Part shown: positions 42,550 to 50,839 of the stretch, in pieces
Layout: every line of letters begins with the position of its first letter
How positions within the stretch are numbered: the first letter of the stretch is position 1
Origin: CADCVQ01 sp038260305
Lineage (GTDB): Bacteria; Actinomycetota; Thermoleophilia; Solirubrobacterales; Solirubrobacteraceae
Assembly: GCA_038260305.1 (NCBI GenBank)
Contig: JBBSNY010000003.1
Coordinates: 1 to 64,000, forward strand
Reading direction: 5' to 3'
Length of the DNA stretch: 64,000 nucleotides
The notes under the pieces: model-generated
Databases searched by the model: none
What the model was told of the DNA's origin: nothing
What the model saw: only the letters and a program-made list of their open reading frames with translations
Made by a program: the position numbers and the translations under genes

Positions 42550-42559
42550 ACGTGCACGT
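42550..42559. promoter_or_regulatory. Palindrome before the efflux-pump gene
   Basis: ACGTGCACGT is a perfect 10-bp palindrome between a possible -10 (TAACCT, 42543-42548) and the ATG. It could be the operator of the MerR regulator encoded downstream, acting as a downstream repressor site. Confidence 0.45.
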
Positions 42560-42562
42560 AAG

Positions 42563-44158
42563 ATGTCAATTCAGTCGCCACAGCTCCCAGCAGCAGCAGC
42601 GAGCCGCCGGCGCATCGGCGTGGGCTCGGATCACGCCCACTACAAGTGGTGGGCGCTGTCGTGCACAAGCCTCGGGATGTTGCTCGCGACGATCAACTCC
42701 GGCACGCTGATCATCGCGCTGCCCGACCTCGAGCGGGCGCTGCATGTCGGGGTGCTCGAGCTCGTCTGGGTGATCCTCAGCTACATGATCGCCTCGACGG
42801 TGCTCGTCCTGACGGCGGGGCGCCTGTCGGACCTCTTCGGGCGCAAGCGCGCGTATGTCGGCGGCTTCGTGATCTTCGCGCTCGCCTCGCTCGGCGCGGG
42901 CTTCGCCGGCGATGCGACGCAGCTCATCCTGTGGCGGATCGCGCAGGGCGTCGGCGGCGCGTTCCTGTTCGCGAACGCCTCCGCGCTCGTCACGGACGCC
43001 TTCCCGCGCGAGCAGCTCGGCGTCGCGATGGGGACGAACACGATGGTCGCCGCCGTCGGGCTCGTGCTCGGGCCGGTGCTCGGCGGCGCGCTCGTATCGA
43101 TCTCCTGGCCGTGGGTCTTCTGGTTCAACGTGCCGTTCGGCCTGCTCGGCGCGGCATGGGGCTGGATGGTCCTGCGCGAGCTCGCAAAGCCGGACGTCGT
43201 CCGCGGCCTCGACCTCCCCGGGACGATCACGTTCGTCATCGGCCTGACCGGCCTCGTGCTCGGCATCTCGCGCGGCGGCATCACGAGCTGGAACGATCCG
43301 CTCGTCATCGGCGGGCTCGTCGCGGCCGTTGTGCTGCTGCCCACGTTCGTCCTCATCGAGGCCCGCAGCCGCGCGCCGATGCTCGACCTCGCGATCTTCC
43401 GCAACCGGCTCTTCGGCGCCGCCGCGGGCGCCGCGTTCATCAACGGCCTGTCGCGCTTCGCGCTGATGTTCGTGTTCGTCTTCTACTACCAGGGCGCGCA
43501 GGGCGACGACCCGATCACGGCCGGCATCAAGCTCGCGCCGCTCGCGATCGGGATGCTCGTCGCATCGCCGCTGGCGGGGATCTACGCCGACCGCCACGGC
43601 TCGCGCGCGCTGTCGGCGGGCGGGATGATCGTGAGCGCGATCGGCCTCGCGCTCATGACCACGCTGGACGTTCACACGCCCTACTGGCAGGGCATGGTCT
43701 GGCTGACCATCGTGGGGATCGGCTCGGGCATGTTCAACTCGCCGAACACCGCCGCGATGATGGGCGTCGTGCCGGCCCATCGACGCGGGATTGCGGCCGG
43801 GGCGCGGATGATGCTGCAGAACACGGGCGCCGTGCTGTCGATCGCCTTCGTGCTCGCCGTCATCACGAATGCCGTCCCGAAGGACGTGCTGCTGCAGATC
43901 TTCTCCGGCCTCGCGTCGGGCCTGTCGGATGCGCGCCTGGCGCCGTTCATCCACAACATGCACACGGCGCTGTGGGTGCTCGCGATCACGTCCGTCGTCG
44001 GCGCGATCGTGTGCGTCATGCGACCGAAGCACGTGGCAGCGATCGAGCCCTCCGCGACGGCCCCGGCTCCAGACCGCGCGACCCGGCCCGGCGGCACGCC
44101 GAAGGTCGCCGGCGAGCGTTCGCCGGCGCAGCCGCTCGCCGGCCGGAGCGCTTCGTGA
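42563..44158 (+). CDS. DHA2-family multidrug efflux pump
   Basis: A 531-residue MFS transporter with about 14 helices, of the EmrB/QacA (DHA2) family. The N-terminal motif is INSGTLIIALPDLERAL and the loop 2-3 motif is GRLSDLFGRKRAYVGG; helix 5 contains LVLGPVLGG (motif C of antiporters). The C-terminal 40 residues are cytoplasmic and proline-rich. TAACCT and an ACGTGCACGT palindrome lie before the ATG. The stop overlaps the merR-like start (GTGA). Confidence 0.93.
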   Translation: MSIQSPQLPAAAASRRRIGVGSDHAHYKWWALSCTSLGMLLATINSGTLIIALPDLERALHVGVLELVWVILSYMIASTVLVLTAGRLSDLFGRKRAYVGGFVIFALASLGAGFAGDATQLILWRIAQGVGGAFLFANASALVTDAFPREQLGVAMGTNTMVAAVGLVLGPVLGGALVSISWPWVFWFNVPFGLLGAAWGWMVLRELAKPDVVRGLDLPGTITFVIGLTGLVLGISRGGITSWNDPLVIGGLVAAVVLLPTFVLIEARSRAPMLDLAIFRNRLFGAAAGAAFINGLSRFALMFVFVFYYQGAQGDDPITAGIKLAPLAIGMLVASPLAGIYADRHGSRALSAGGMIVSAIGLALMTTLDVHTPYWQGMVWLTIVGIGSGMFNSPNTAAMMGVVPAHRRGIAAGARMMLQNTGAVLSIAFVLAVITNAVPKDVLLQIFSGLASGLSDARLAPFIHNMHTALWVLAITSVVGAIVCVMRPKHVAAIEPSATAPAPDRATRPGGTPKVAGERSPAQPLAGRSAS

Positions 44159-44616
44159 GCGCCGCGCAGGCGCCCCCGACGCGCGGCCTGCGCATCGGGG
44201 AGCTCGCCAAGCGCGCTGGCACGACGCCGCGCACGATCCGCTACTACGAGGAGTTCGGGCTGCTCCCGGAGGCGCCCGAACGCGACGCCGGGCAGCATCG
44301 GCTCTACGGCGAGGCGGACGTCGAGCGCGTCCGTGAGCTGCTGCGCCTCAAGGAGCTGCTTGGACTGACGCTCGACGAGCTGCGCGACGTCATCGAGGCC
44401 GAGGACGCGCGCGGGGCGCTGCGCGCCGAGTGGCACGAGGGCGACCCGTCGCGCGAGCGTCGCCGGCAGATCCTCGCCGAGTCGCAGATGCACATCTCAA
44501 ACCAGCTCGCGCTGCTGCGGCGCCGGCGCGAGAAGCTCGACGAGCTCGAGCGCGAGCTCGAGGCCCGTCGTGAGAAGGTGCTCCAGCGCCTGCGCGAGCT
44601 CGACTCCGACGGCTGA
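44155..44616 (+). CDS. MerR-family regulator
   Basis: A 153-residue MerR protein: winged HTH (LRIGELAKRAGTTPRTIRYYEEFGLLPE), then a long dimerisation coiled coil (about residues 95-150, rich in Arg/Glu/Leu). No cysteine metal site is seen, so it is more like a drug-responsive or TipA-N-terminal type. The GTG overlaps the efflux-gene stop, so the regulator probably controls its own operon. Confidence 0.92.
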   Translation: MSAAQAPPTRGLRIGELAKRAGTTPRTIRYYEEFGLLPEAPERDAGQHRLYGEADVERVRELLRLKELLGLTLDELRDVIEAEDARGALRAEWHEGDPSRERRRQILAESQMHISNQLALLRRRREKLDELERELEARREKVLQRLRELDSDG

Positions 44617-44644
44617 GCGATCCGCACCACGGCAACCCGGCGGC

Positions 44645-44732
44645 CTGCATCATGCCGACCGCGCGGACCGCGAGTCGCTACACGTCCGCGCCCGTCCGCA
44701 ACGCGTACGCAGCGCGGTCCGTCATGATGCAG
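44645..44732. repeat. Long interrupted inverted repeat before maoC
   Basis: The 20-base arm 44645-44664 (CTGCATCATG...ACCGCGC) is repeated in inverted form at 44712-44732, with one mismatch and one extra base. The 47-base loop contains further GC-rich elements. It lies between the MerR stop and the MaoC start and could be an attenuator, operator or recombination remnant. Confidence 0.65.
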
Positions 44733-44764
44733 CCGCTGCCTGACCTCCCAAGGAGACCTACTGG

Positions 44765-45295
44765 ATGAGCGACTTCACGACCGACCAGGCTGAGCGCGAG
44801 GCGTCCGGCGCCCACCCCTACGGCCGCTATCTCGAGGAGTTCGAGATCGGGGCCGTCTACAAGCACTGGCCGGCCAAGACCGTCACGGAGACCGAAGACC
44901 ACCTCTTCTGCCTGCTGACGATGAACCACCACCCGCTGCACGTCAACGACGTCTACGCGGCGGCCTCCCAGCAGGGCCGCAACGTCGTCGTCGGGCCGAT
45001 GGTCTACTCGCTGGCCCTCGGCATGAGCGTCTCGGACATCAGCGGCAAGGCGATCGCCAACCTGATGACCGAGGAGCTCAAGCATCCCGCGCCGGTCTTC
45101 CACGGCGACACCTTGTACTGCGAGACCGAGGTACTCGAGAAGCGCGAGTCCAGGACGAAGCTCGATCGCGGCACGGTCCGCGTGCACACGCGCGTGCTCA
45201 ATCAGGACGGCGTGCTCGTCGCGGAGTTCAAGCGCCTCGTGCTCGTGCCGCGCAAGGACCACGGGACGCCGAAGGCCGAGGGCGACATCGGGTAA
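44765..45295 (+). CDS. MaoC-family hydratase
   Basis: A 176-residue hot-dog-fold enoyl-CoA hydratase. The hydratase signature MNHHPLHVNDVYAA carries the catalytic His and Asn-Asp. Single-domain MaoC proteins of this kind accompany CitE-type lyases and acyl-CoA dehydrogenases in actinobacteria. A mesaconyl-CoA hydratase role in the ethylmalonyl-CoA pathway is possible from the other genes here, though it is not next to them. AAGGAG precedes the ATG. Confidence 0.9.
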   Translation: MSDFTTDQAEREASGAHPYGRYLEEFEIGAVYKHWPAKTVTETEDHLFCLLTMNHHPLHVNDVYAAASQQGRNVVVGPMVYSLALGMSVSDISGKAIANLMTEELKHPAPVFHGDTLYCETEVLEKRESRTKLDRGTVRVHTRVLNQDGVLVAEFKRLVLVPRKDHGTPKAEGDIG

Positions 45296-45341
45296 GGCGC
45301 CTGCGCGGGGCAACCCGCCGCGGGATTTCAGCCCGCAACGA

Positions 45342-45368
45342 CGAGGGGCGCCTGCTCGGCGCCCCTCG
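45342..45368. terminator. Bidirectional terminator between maoC and paralogue A
   Basis: CGAGGGGCGCC-tgctc-GGCGCCCCTCG is a perfect 11-bp stem between two convergent genes. Confidence 0.8.
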
Positions 45369-45392
45369 CATGTCTCGCAGCGCCTATGGCGT

Positions 45393-46217
45393 CTAGCAGT
45401 TCGCGACGAGATGCACGCCGCGGTTGGCGGGCGCGCCGGCGCCGTTGAACGTACTCACGCCGACGACCGTGATGGCGCCAACGACGTTCGGATCGACCGC
45501 GACCTGCCCGGCGGCGGTGCCGGTCACCGTGGCCGTCATGGCACACTTCGAGAGGTCGCCCGTGAAGACGACCTGCCACGTGCCGACGCCGGCCGGGTCG
45601 GTCACGCCGCCGGTCGGGACGCCGAGCGTCTCGCCGGCCGAGCCGTCGGGCTTGATCTGCGCGAACGGCGAGCGGGTCAGCGCGAGGAGCTGCGTGGCGT
45701 CGAGGCTGTCGAGGCGGTCGGCGTTCAGGCCGGTTGCGACGCCGGTCGCATTCGTCGTGAACGGCTTCTTCGTGTCGCCGCCGACGCCCGTGTTGATTGA
45801 GCCGACGACGTCGCCGTTGGACGAGTTGAACTCGAACGCGAGTCCCTTCGAGAGGTTGTTCGCGCGGATGCACGGGTTCTGCGGCGTCGGCGTCGCGAGC
45901 GTGCCACCGGCCTGCGAGCGGCAGCCGTAGATGGCGCCGCCTCCGCTCAGCGAGAGGTTGGACTGGCGCGTGACGTAGCCGCCCTTGAGCGCGGTCGACG
46001 AGCCGAGGTTGCCGATGATCTCGGTCTCCTTGCTCGTCGTGCCGTTGCGCTTGCCCTCCCGCAGCGGGTTGCCGGTCGCGGCGATGCCGACTCCGCTGAC
46101 GCCGACGGCGAGCAGGGCGGTCGCCGCGAGCACCGATCGGGTCCTCGGCGCCTTACGGGCGAAGGCGAATCGACGCCGGGGCGAGGCCTGCTGATCGGGA
46201 TCGTGTCCTGCGGGCAT
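45393..46217 (-). CDS. Exported protein, paralogue A
   Basis: A 274-residue protein with a basic N-terminus and one hydrophobic segment (SVLAATALLAVGVSGVGIAA, about residues 28-47), followed by an export-type mature part. Residues about 48-170 are nearly identical in pattern to paralogue B (NGTTSKETEI, STALKGGYVTRQSNLS, GGGAIYGCRSQAGG, RANNLSKGLAFEFN, TNATGVA, LNADRLD). The last 100 residues are different and end in a cysteine. Function unknown; LNADRxD-type segments recall phage-tail and cell-surface repeat proteins. Confidence 0.8.
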   Translation of the reverse strand: MPAGHDPDQQASPRRRFAFARKAPRTRSVLAATALLAVGVSGVGIAATGNPLREGKRNGTTSKETEIIGNLGSSTALKGGYVTRQSNLSLSGGGAIYGCRSQAGGTLATPTPQNPCIRANNLSKGLAFEFNSSNGDVVGSINTGVGGDTKKPFTTNATGVATGLNADRLDSLDATQLLALTRSPFAQIKPDGSAGETLGVPTGGVTDPAGVGTWQVVFTGDLSKCAMTATVTGTAAGQVAVDPNVVGAITVVGVSTFNGAGAPANRGVHLVANC

Positions 46218-46242
46218 GGGAGAGCCTCTCTCTTCGTAGACG

Positions 46243-46272
46243 GCGAAGGGCGCCCGGATGGGCGCCCTTCGC
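46243..46272. terminator. Terminator between the two paralogues
   Basis: GCGAAGGGCGCCC-ggat-GGGCGCCCTTCGC is a perfect 13-bp stem after the stop of paralogue B (minus strand). It separates the two genes transcriptionally. Confidence 0.8.
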
Positions 46273-46306
46273 GATGCTCAATGCTTGTGTCGGGGCGATT
46301 AGGGTG

Positions 46307-47245
46307 CTACCCCGTGATCTCCGCGTAGAAACGCTTGCGCGTCGTCGAGGTCGTCGCCGCGCCGGCGCTCGTGCGCGGGCTGACGACGAAGGCCTTCGTG
46401 TTCTTCGCCCCGGTCGGGGCGCACTCGACCACGCTCGGGATCTGGCAGCGCGAGACCGAGATCTCGCCGCCGAAGTTCGGGTCGGCTCCGGCCGCACCGT
46501 CGACGTCGACCTGGTTCTGGAGCGAGATCGTGGCCGTGATGCCGTGCCCGGCGAGTTCCGCGCCCGCGTCGATGTAGACGTTGTCGTTCGTCGTGTAGGC
46601 GTCGATGATCTTGAAGCCACCCGACTGTTCGACGATCGCGCCCTTCTCGTCGACGAGCAGCCAGCGCGTGCGGGCGCCGTCGGCGCGGGTCTGAGCGTCA
46701 GCCTGGATGTCGCTGAGGTGCGCGCCGTCGACGCGGTCGGCGTTCAGGCCGAGGGCGACGCCCGTCGCATTCGTGACGAACGGGCGCTTCGTGTCGCCGC
46801 CGTTGCCGGCGGTGATCGCGCCGACGACATCGCCGAGGTTCGTGTTGAACTCGAAGGCGAGGCCCTTGGACAAGTTGTTCGCGCGCACGCACGGGTTCTG
46901 CGCCGAGGGCTTGGCGCCCGACCCGCCCGCCTGCGAGCGGCAGCCGTAGATGGCGCCGCCACCACTGAACGAGAGGTTGGACTGGCGCGTGACGTAGCCG
47001 CCCTTGAGTGCGGTCGAGGAGTTGAGGTTGCCGACGATCTGGGTCTCCTTGCTCGTCGTGCCGTTACGCACGCCTTCGCGAAGATTGCCACCGGTGGCGG
47101 CGATGCCGACCGAGCTGACGCCGACGACGAGCAGGCCGGTTGCGAGCAGCACCGATCGCGTGCGCGGCGCCTTTCCGAGGAAGGCGAGTCGAGGTGGACG
47201 GGAGCTGCGGCCGTCTGACGCGGCGCTGTCGTTGCCTACTGACAT
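46307..47245 (-). CDS. Exported protein, paralogue B
   Basis: A 312-residue protein that shares its first about 180 residues with paralogue A: hydrophobic segment SVLLATGLLVVGVSSVGIAA, then NGTTSKETQIVGNLNS, GGYVTRQSNLSFSGGGAIYG and CRSQAGG. From about residue 185 it is different and probably beta-rich (SGGFKIIDAYTTNDNVYIDA), with a conserved-looking CQIPSVVEC pair. AGGGA lies eight bases before the ATG. Function unknown. Confidence 0.8.
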   Translation of the reverse strand: MSVGNDSAASDGRSSRPPRLAFLGKAPRTRSVLLATGLLVVGVSSVGIAATGGNLREGVRNGTTSKETQIVGNLNSSTALKGGYVTRQSNLSFSGGGAIYGCRSQAGGSGAKPSAQNPCVRANNLSKGLAFEFNTNLGDVVGAITAGNGGDTKRPFVTNATGVALGLNADRVDGAHLSDIQADAQTRADGARTRWLLVDEKGAIVEQSGGFKIIDAYTTNDNVYIDAGAELAGHGITATISLQNQVDVDGAAGADPNFGGEISVSRCQIPSVVECAPTGAKNTKAFVVSPRTSAGAATTSTTRKRFYAEITG

Positions 47246-47521
47246 CGGAGGTCCCTTCGGTTGTGGACGTGTGTCGTCGCCACCGGCGGACGCCGGCGGA
47301 GGAGCGCCCGAATGGGGCGTCACAGCGCGCGGCGGATGCATCGCACTCGCGGTCCGCGGTGCGCGCGCCTCTGCATATCTCAACCCGTCGGGAGGCGGAA
47401 GTTGCGGCACACGACCGTGTCTGGCTTGGCGGCGTTCATGCGTGACTGACGCCGCGACGCGGGGCAGTTGGGGTTTGCGCGACAATGAGACGAGACCGAA
47501 CCGAGAGCTGAGGAGCAACGC
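47246..47521. other. Divergent region before pckG
   Basis: A 276-base region between paralogue B and pckG with no gene. It must contain both promoters; GAGGAG at about 47511 is the pckG ribosome-binding site. I see no strong dyad. Confidence 0.5.
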
Positions 47522-49327
47522 GTGAGCCAGACGACCGTGCCGACGACGAACGAGAAGCTGCTTGCCTGGGTGGACGAGATCGCCGCCCTGACCAAGCCCA
47601 AGCAGATCCACTGGTGCGACGGCACGGCGGAGGAGTACGACAGCCTCGCCCAGCAGCTCGTCGACGCGGGCACGTTCACGCGCCTGGCGGACGCCAAGCG
47701 CCCGAACTCCTACCTCGCGCGCTCGGACCCGGGTGACGTCGCGCGGGTCGAGGACCGCACGTTCATCTGCTCGCAGGACGAGCACGACGCGGGGCCGACG
47801 AACAACTGGACCGAGCCCGCGCAGATGCGCGACAAGCTCGCTGGCCTCTTCGACGGCTGCATGGAGGGGCGCACGATGTACGTCGTGGCGTTCTCGATGG
47901 GCCCGCTCGGATCGCCGATCGCCCACATCGGCGTCGAGCTCACCGATAGCGCGTGCGTCGTCGCGAACATGCGGATCATGACCCGCATGGGCCGGGGTGC
48001 GCTCGACGTGCTCGGCTCAGACGGCGAGTTCGTCCCCTGCGTGCACTCGGTCGGCATGCCGCTCACGGAGGGCGTGCAGGACGTGCCGTGGCCGTGCAAC
48101 GCCCAGAACAAGTACATCGTGCACTTCCCGGAGACCCGCGAGATCTGGTCCTTCGGCTCGGGCTACGGCGGCAACGCCCTGCTCGGCAAGAAGTGCTTCG
48201 CGCTGCGGATCGCATCGGTCATGGCGCGCGACGAGGGCTGGATGGCCGAGCACATGCTGATCCTCAAGCTGACGTCGCCCGAGGGCGTCGAGAAGGTCGT
48301 CACGGGCGCCTTCCCGAGCGCCTGCGGCAAGACGAACCTCGCGATGCTGATCCCGACGCTCGAAGGCTGGACCGTCGAGACGATCGGCGACGACATCGCC
48401 TGGATGAAGTTCGGCGACGACGGCAAGCTCTATGCGATCAACCCGGAGGCCGGCTTCTTCGGCGTCGCACCGGGCACGGGCGAGAAGACGAACCCGAACG
48501 CGATGGCGACGGTTGCCGAGAACACGCTGTTCGCCAACTGCGCGCTGACCGACGACGGCGACGTGTGGTGGGAGGGCATGACGAAGGACAAGCCCGCGCA
48601 CGCGATCGACTGGAAGGGCAACGACTGGACGCCCGACTCGGAGACCCCGGCCGCGCACCCCAACGGCCGCTTCACGACGCCGGCGTCGCAGGATCCGGCG
48701 ATCGCGCCGGAGTGGGAGGACCCGAAGGGCGTCGCAGTCGACGCGATGCTGTTCGGCGGTCGGCGCGCGACCGTCGTGCCGCTCGTGACCGAGGCGACGG
48801 ACTGGGAGCACGGCGTCTTCCTCGGCGCGACGATGAGCTCGGAGATGACGGCCGCGGCCGCCGGCGGGCTCGGACAGCTGCGCTTCGACCCGTTCGCGAT
48901 GCTGCCGTTCTGCGGCTACAACATGGCGGACTACTTCGCGCACTGGCTCGACATGGGCAAGGTCGACGGCGCCGAGCTGCCGAAGATCTTCTACGTCAAC
49001 TGGTTCCGCAAGGACGCCGACGGGAACTTCATCTGGCCCGGATTCGGCGAGAACTCGCGCGTTCTGAAGTGGGTCTTCGAGCGCTGCGCCGGCACCGCCG
49101 ACGCCGTCGAGGGCCCGCTTGGCCTCGTCCCGACGGAGGGTGCGATCGACACGACCGGCCTCGACATGTCCGACGAGGACCTCGCGGCCGTGCTCGACGT
49201 CGACCTCGACGCCCTGCGCGAGCAGCTCCCGCAGATGCGCGAGTTCCTCGAGAAGTTCGGCGACGACCTGCCGGACGAGATCAGCTCGCAGCTTGACGCG
49301 CTCGAGGGGCGGCTCGCGCTCGCGTAG
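47522..49327 (+). CDS. pckG: GTP-dependent phosphoenolpyruvate carboxykinase
   Basis: A 601-residue PEPCK that converts oxaloacetate and GTP to phosphoenolpyruvate. The P-loop FPSACGKTNLAML, substrate-binding RPNSYLARSDPGDVARVEDRT, the active-site kinase-1 region and GGRRATVVPLV are present. The length and the ACGKT cysteine identify the GTP form. The GTG start is supported by GAGGAG. It would support gluconeogenesis from the C4 products of an acetyl-CoA assimilation pathway. Confidence 0.97.
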   Translation: MSQTTVPTTNEKLLAWVDEIAALTKPKQIHWCDGTAEEYDSLAQQLVDAGTFTRLADAKRPNSYLARSDPGDVARVEDRTFICSQDEHDAGPTNNWTEPAQMRDKLAGLFDGCMEGRTMYVVAFSMGPLGSPIAHIGVELTDSACVVANMRIMTRMGRGALDVLGSDGEFVPCVHSVGMPLTEGVQDVPWPCNAQNKYIVHFPETREIWSFGSGYGGNALLGKKCFALRIASVMARDEGWMAEHMLILKLTSPEGVEKVVTGAFPSACGKTNLAMLIPTLEGWTVETIGDDIAWMKFGDDGKLYAINPEAGFFGVAPGTGEKTNPNAMATVAENTLFANCALTDDGDVWWEGMTKDKPAHAIDWKGNDWTPDSETPAAHPNGRFTTPASQDPAIAPEWEDPKGVAVDAMLFGGRRATVVPLVTEATDWEHGVFLGATMSSEMTAAAAGGLGQLRFDPFAMLPFCGYNMADYFAHWLDMGKVDGAELPKIFYVNWFRKDADGNFIWPGFGENSRVLKWVFERCAGTADAVEGPLGLVPTEGAIDTTGLDMSDEDLAAVLDVDLDALREQLPQMREFLEKFGDDLPDEISSQLDALEGRLALA

Positions 49328-49392
49328 CGGCCTGCTGGTGGTGAGTTGTGACCGGATGGCGGTCACTGCTCACCACGCGTCGCGCAGGACAG

Positions 49393-49716
49393 TCAGTCGG
49401 AACGCACCGCCTTGCCGAGCGCGGCGAGGCGGGCGTCCCACTGCGAGCCGACCTCGGTCATCCACGCGATCGCGTCGGTGAGCGGGGCGGGGGTGGCCTC
49501 GAAGCGGGTCTCGCGCCCGGCGCGGCGGGCTCCCACGAGCCGCGCGCGCTCGAGTTGCGCGAGGTGCTTGGCGACGGCCTGACGGCTGATCGGCAGCCGC
49601 GCCGCGATCTCGGTCGCGGTGTCGGCACTGCCCGACGCGACCGCGCGCAGGACCGCTCGGCGCGTGGGATCTGAGAGCGCCGCGAAGACGGCCTGCTCGA
49701 GATCGGCGTGTGTCAC
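49393..49716 (-). CDS. ArsR-family regulator
   Basis: A 107-residue winged-helix regulator (AVFAALSDPTRRAVLRAV, then EIAARLPISRQAVAKHLAQL). No metal-binding cysteines are seen. Regulators of this kind normally pair with an SRPBCC-domain gene; a shortened one lies 100 bases upstream. The GTG start opens the conserved VTHADLEQAVF segment. Dyads at 50079 and 50124 are its probable sites. Confidence 0.9.
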   Translation of the reverse strand: MTHADLEQAVFAALSDPTRRAVLRAVASGSADTATEIAARLPISRQAVAKHLAQLERARLVGARRAGRETRFEATPAPLTDAIAWMTEVGSQWDARLAALGKAVRSD

Positions 49717-49816
49717 GCCGAGACGCAGCGGTTGGGCCCGTGCGGGCCGCAGTTGGCGCGCACGGGCAGGCTCGCGGCAGCCGGCAAAGGGACGCGGCCG
49801 GAGTGCCTCGCCACGC

Positions 49817-50050
49817 TCAGGCCGCGACGAGCTCGAGCGCCTCGCGCAGGCGCTCCAGCGGCGGCTCCCACTCGATCGCGCTGACGACCCAGGCGCTGCC
49901 GAGCGGGTAGCTCGGCGAGGCGGTCGCGGCCGCGGAGCTCTGCGCGCGCGGTCCGTTCCACGCGCCGCCGGCCCACGGCGAGCCATCGGTGACGGCCTCC
50001 CAGGCGGTATCGCGGTCGACGGGCAAGATGATCTCTCGGCTGACGTCCAT
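49817..50050 (-). CDS. SRPBCC-family protein with internal deletion
   Basis: A 77-residue open frame whose first 25 residues (MDVSREIILPVDRDTAWEAV) and last 20 (WEPPLERLREALELVAA) look like the two ends of an SRPBCC/AHSA1 protein, normally about 140-150 residues. The central beta-sheet region between them is missing and replaced by low-complexity residues, so the ligand-binding fold cannot form. It is probably a decayed gene that kept its frame. It is the first gene of the ArsR operon. Confidence 0.65.
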   Translation of the reverse strand: MDVSREIILPVDRDTAWEAVTDGSPWAGGAWNGPRAQSSAAATASPSYPLGSAWVVSAIEWEPPLERLREALELVAA

Positions 50051-50078
50051 GGCTGGGGCTCCTCGTCGGTTCGGACAC

Positions 50079-50094
50079 GCAACTGAACGGTTGC
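50079..50094. promoter_or_regulatory. ArsR-type dyad 1
   Basis: GCAAC-tgaacg-GTTGC, a 5-bp dyad with a six-base spacer, lies in the region shared by the SRPBCC/ArsR genes and clpP. Confidence 0.6.
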
Positions 50095-50123
50095 GCCACA
50101 TGCTACCGTGCCGCCGACGCAAT

Positions 50124-50143
50124 GCGCAACCGAATAGTTGCGC
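50124..50143. promoter_or_regulatory. ArsR-type dyad 2
   Basis: GCGCAAC-cgaata-GTTGCGC extends the same CAAC-N6-GTTG core to 7-bp arms. It lies 20 bases before the clpP start codon. With dyad 1 it brackets both divergent promoters. Confidence 0.65.
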
Positions 50144-50162
50144 GACTACGAAAGGAGCGGTC

Positions 50163-50753
50163 ATGCCACTGATCCCGTTGGTCGTCCAGCAGGACGGGCG
50201 CGGCGAGCGCTCGTTCGACATCTACAGCCGCCTGCTCAACGAGCGGATCGTCTTCCTCGGCCAGCCAGTCGACGACGAGATCGCGAACCTCGTCGTGGCG
50301 CAGCTCCTGCATCTCGAGGCCGCCGACCCCGACCGCGACATCTCGCAGTACGTCAACTGCCCGGGCGGCGTCGTCTACGCCGGCCTCGCGATCTACGACA
50401 CGATGCAGTCGATCGCGCCCGACGTGCAGACGATCTGCTGCGGCATCGCGATGTCGATGGGCGCGCTGCTGCTGACTGCCGGCGCGCCCGGCAAGCGCCT
50501 CACGCTGCCCAACGGCCGGATGCTCATCCACCAGCCGACCGGCGGAATCGGTCCCGCCGCCCAGTCCTCGGACATCGAGATCCATGCCCGCGAGACGCTC
50601 GCCCTGCGTGCACAGCTCGACGAGCTCTACGCCAAGCACACCGGCAAGACGGCGCAGCAGATCCACGACGACTCCGACCGTGACCGCTTCATGACCCCCG
50701 AGCAGGCTGTCGAGTACGGGCTCGTAGACCGGATCATCGCGCCGCGGAGGTGA
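50163..50753 (+). CDS. clpP: ClpP protease subunit
   Basis: A 196-residue serine peptidase forming the Clp proteolytic chamber. Nucleophile Ser98 (GIAMSMGALLL), His123 (MLIHQP) and an Asp near residue 170 make the triad. Small differences from housekeeping ClpP include VNCPGGVVYAG instead of the usual SPGGSV, and an unusual N-terminus. The gene lacks a clpX neighbour and may be an accessory clpP copy. AAAGGAG precedes the ATG. It may share control with the divergent ArsR. Confidence 0.95.
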   Translation: MPLIPLVVQQDGRGERSFDIYSRLLNERIVFLGQPVDDEIANLVVAQLLHLEAADPDRDISQYVNCPGGVVYAGLAIYDTMQSIAPDVQTICCGIAMSMGALLLTAGAPGKRLTLPNGRMLIHQPTGGIGPAAQSSDIEIHARETLALRAQLDELYAKHTGKTAQQIHDDSDRDRFMTPEQAVEYGLVDRIIAPRR

Positions 50754-50826
50754 CGACCGCCCGGCGCGGCGTAGACCAACGGGTGCAGGCTATGGCGCCA
50801 GCCGGCCATACGGTCGCGATCGCAGG

Positions 50827-50832
50827 TACGGT
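50827..50832 (+). promoter_or_regulatory. -10 element of the glutamate dehydrogenase gene
   Basis: TACGGT lies seven bases before the ATG at 50840, consistent with a leaderless transcript. Confidence 0.55.
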
Positions 50833-50839
50833 GCCGCCA

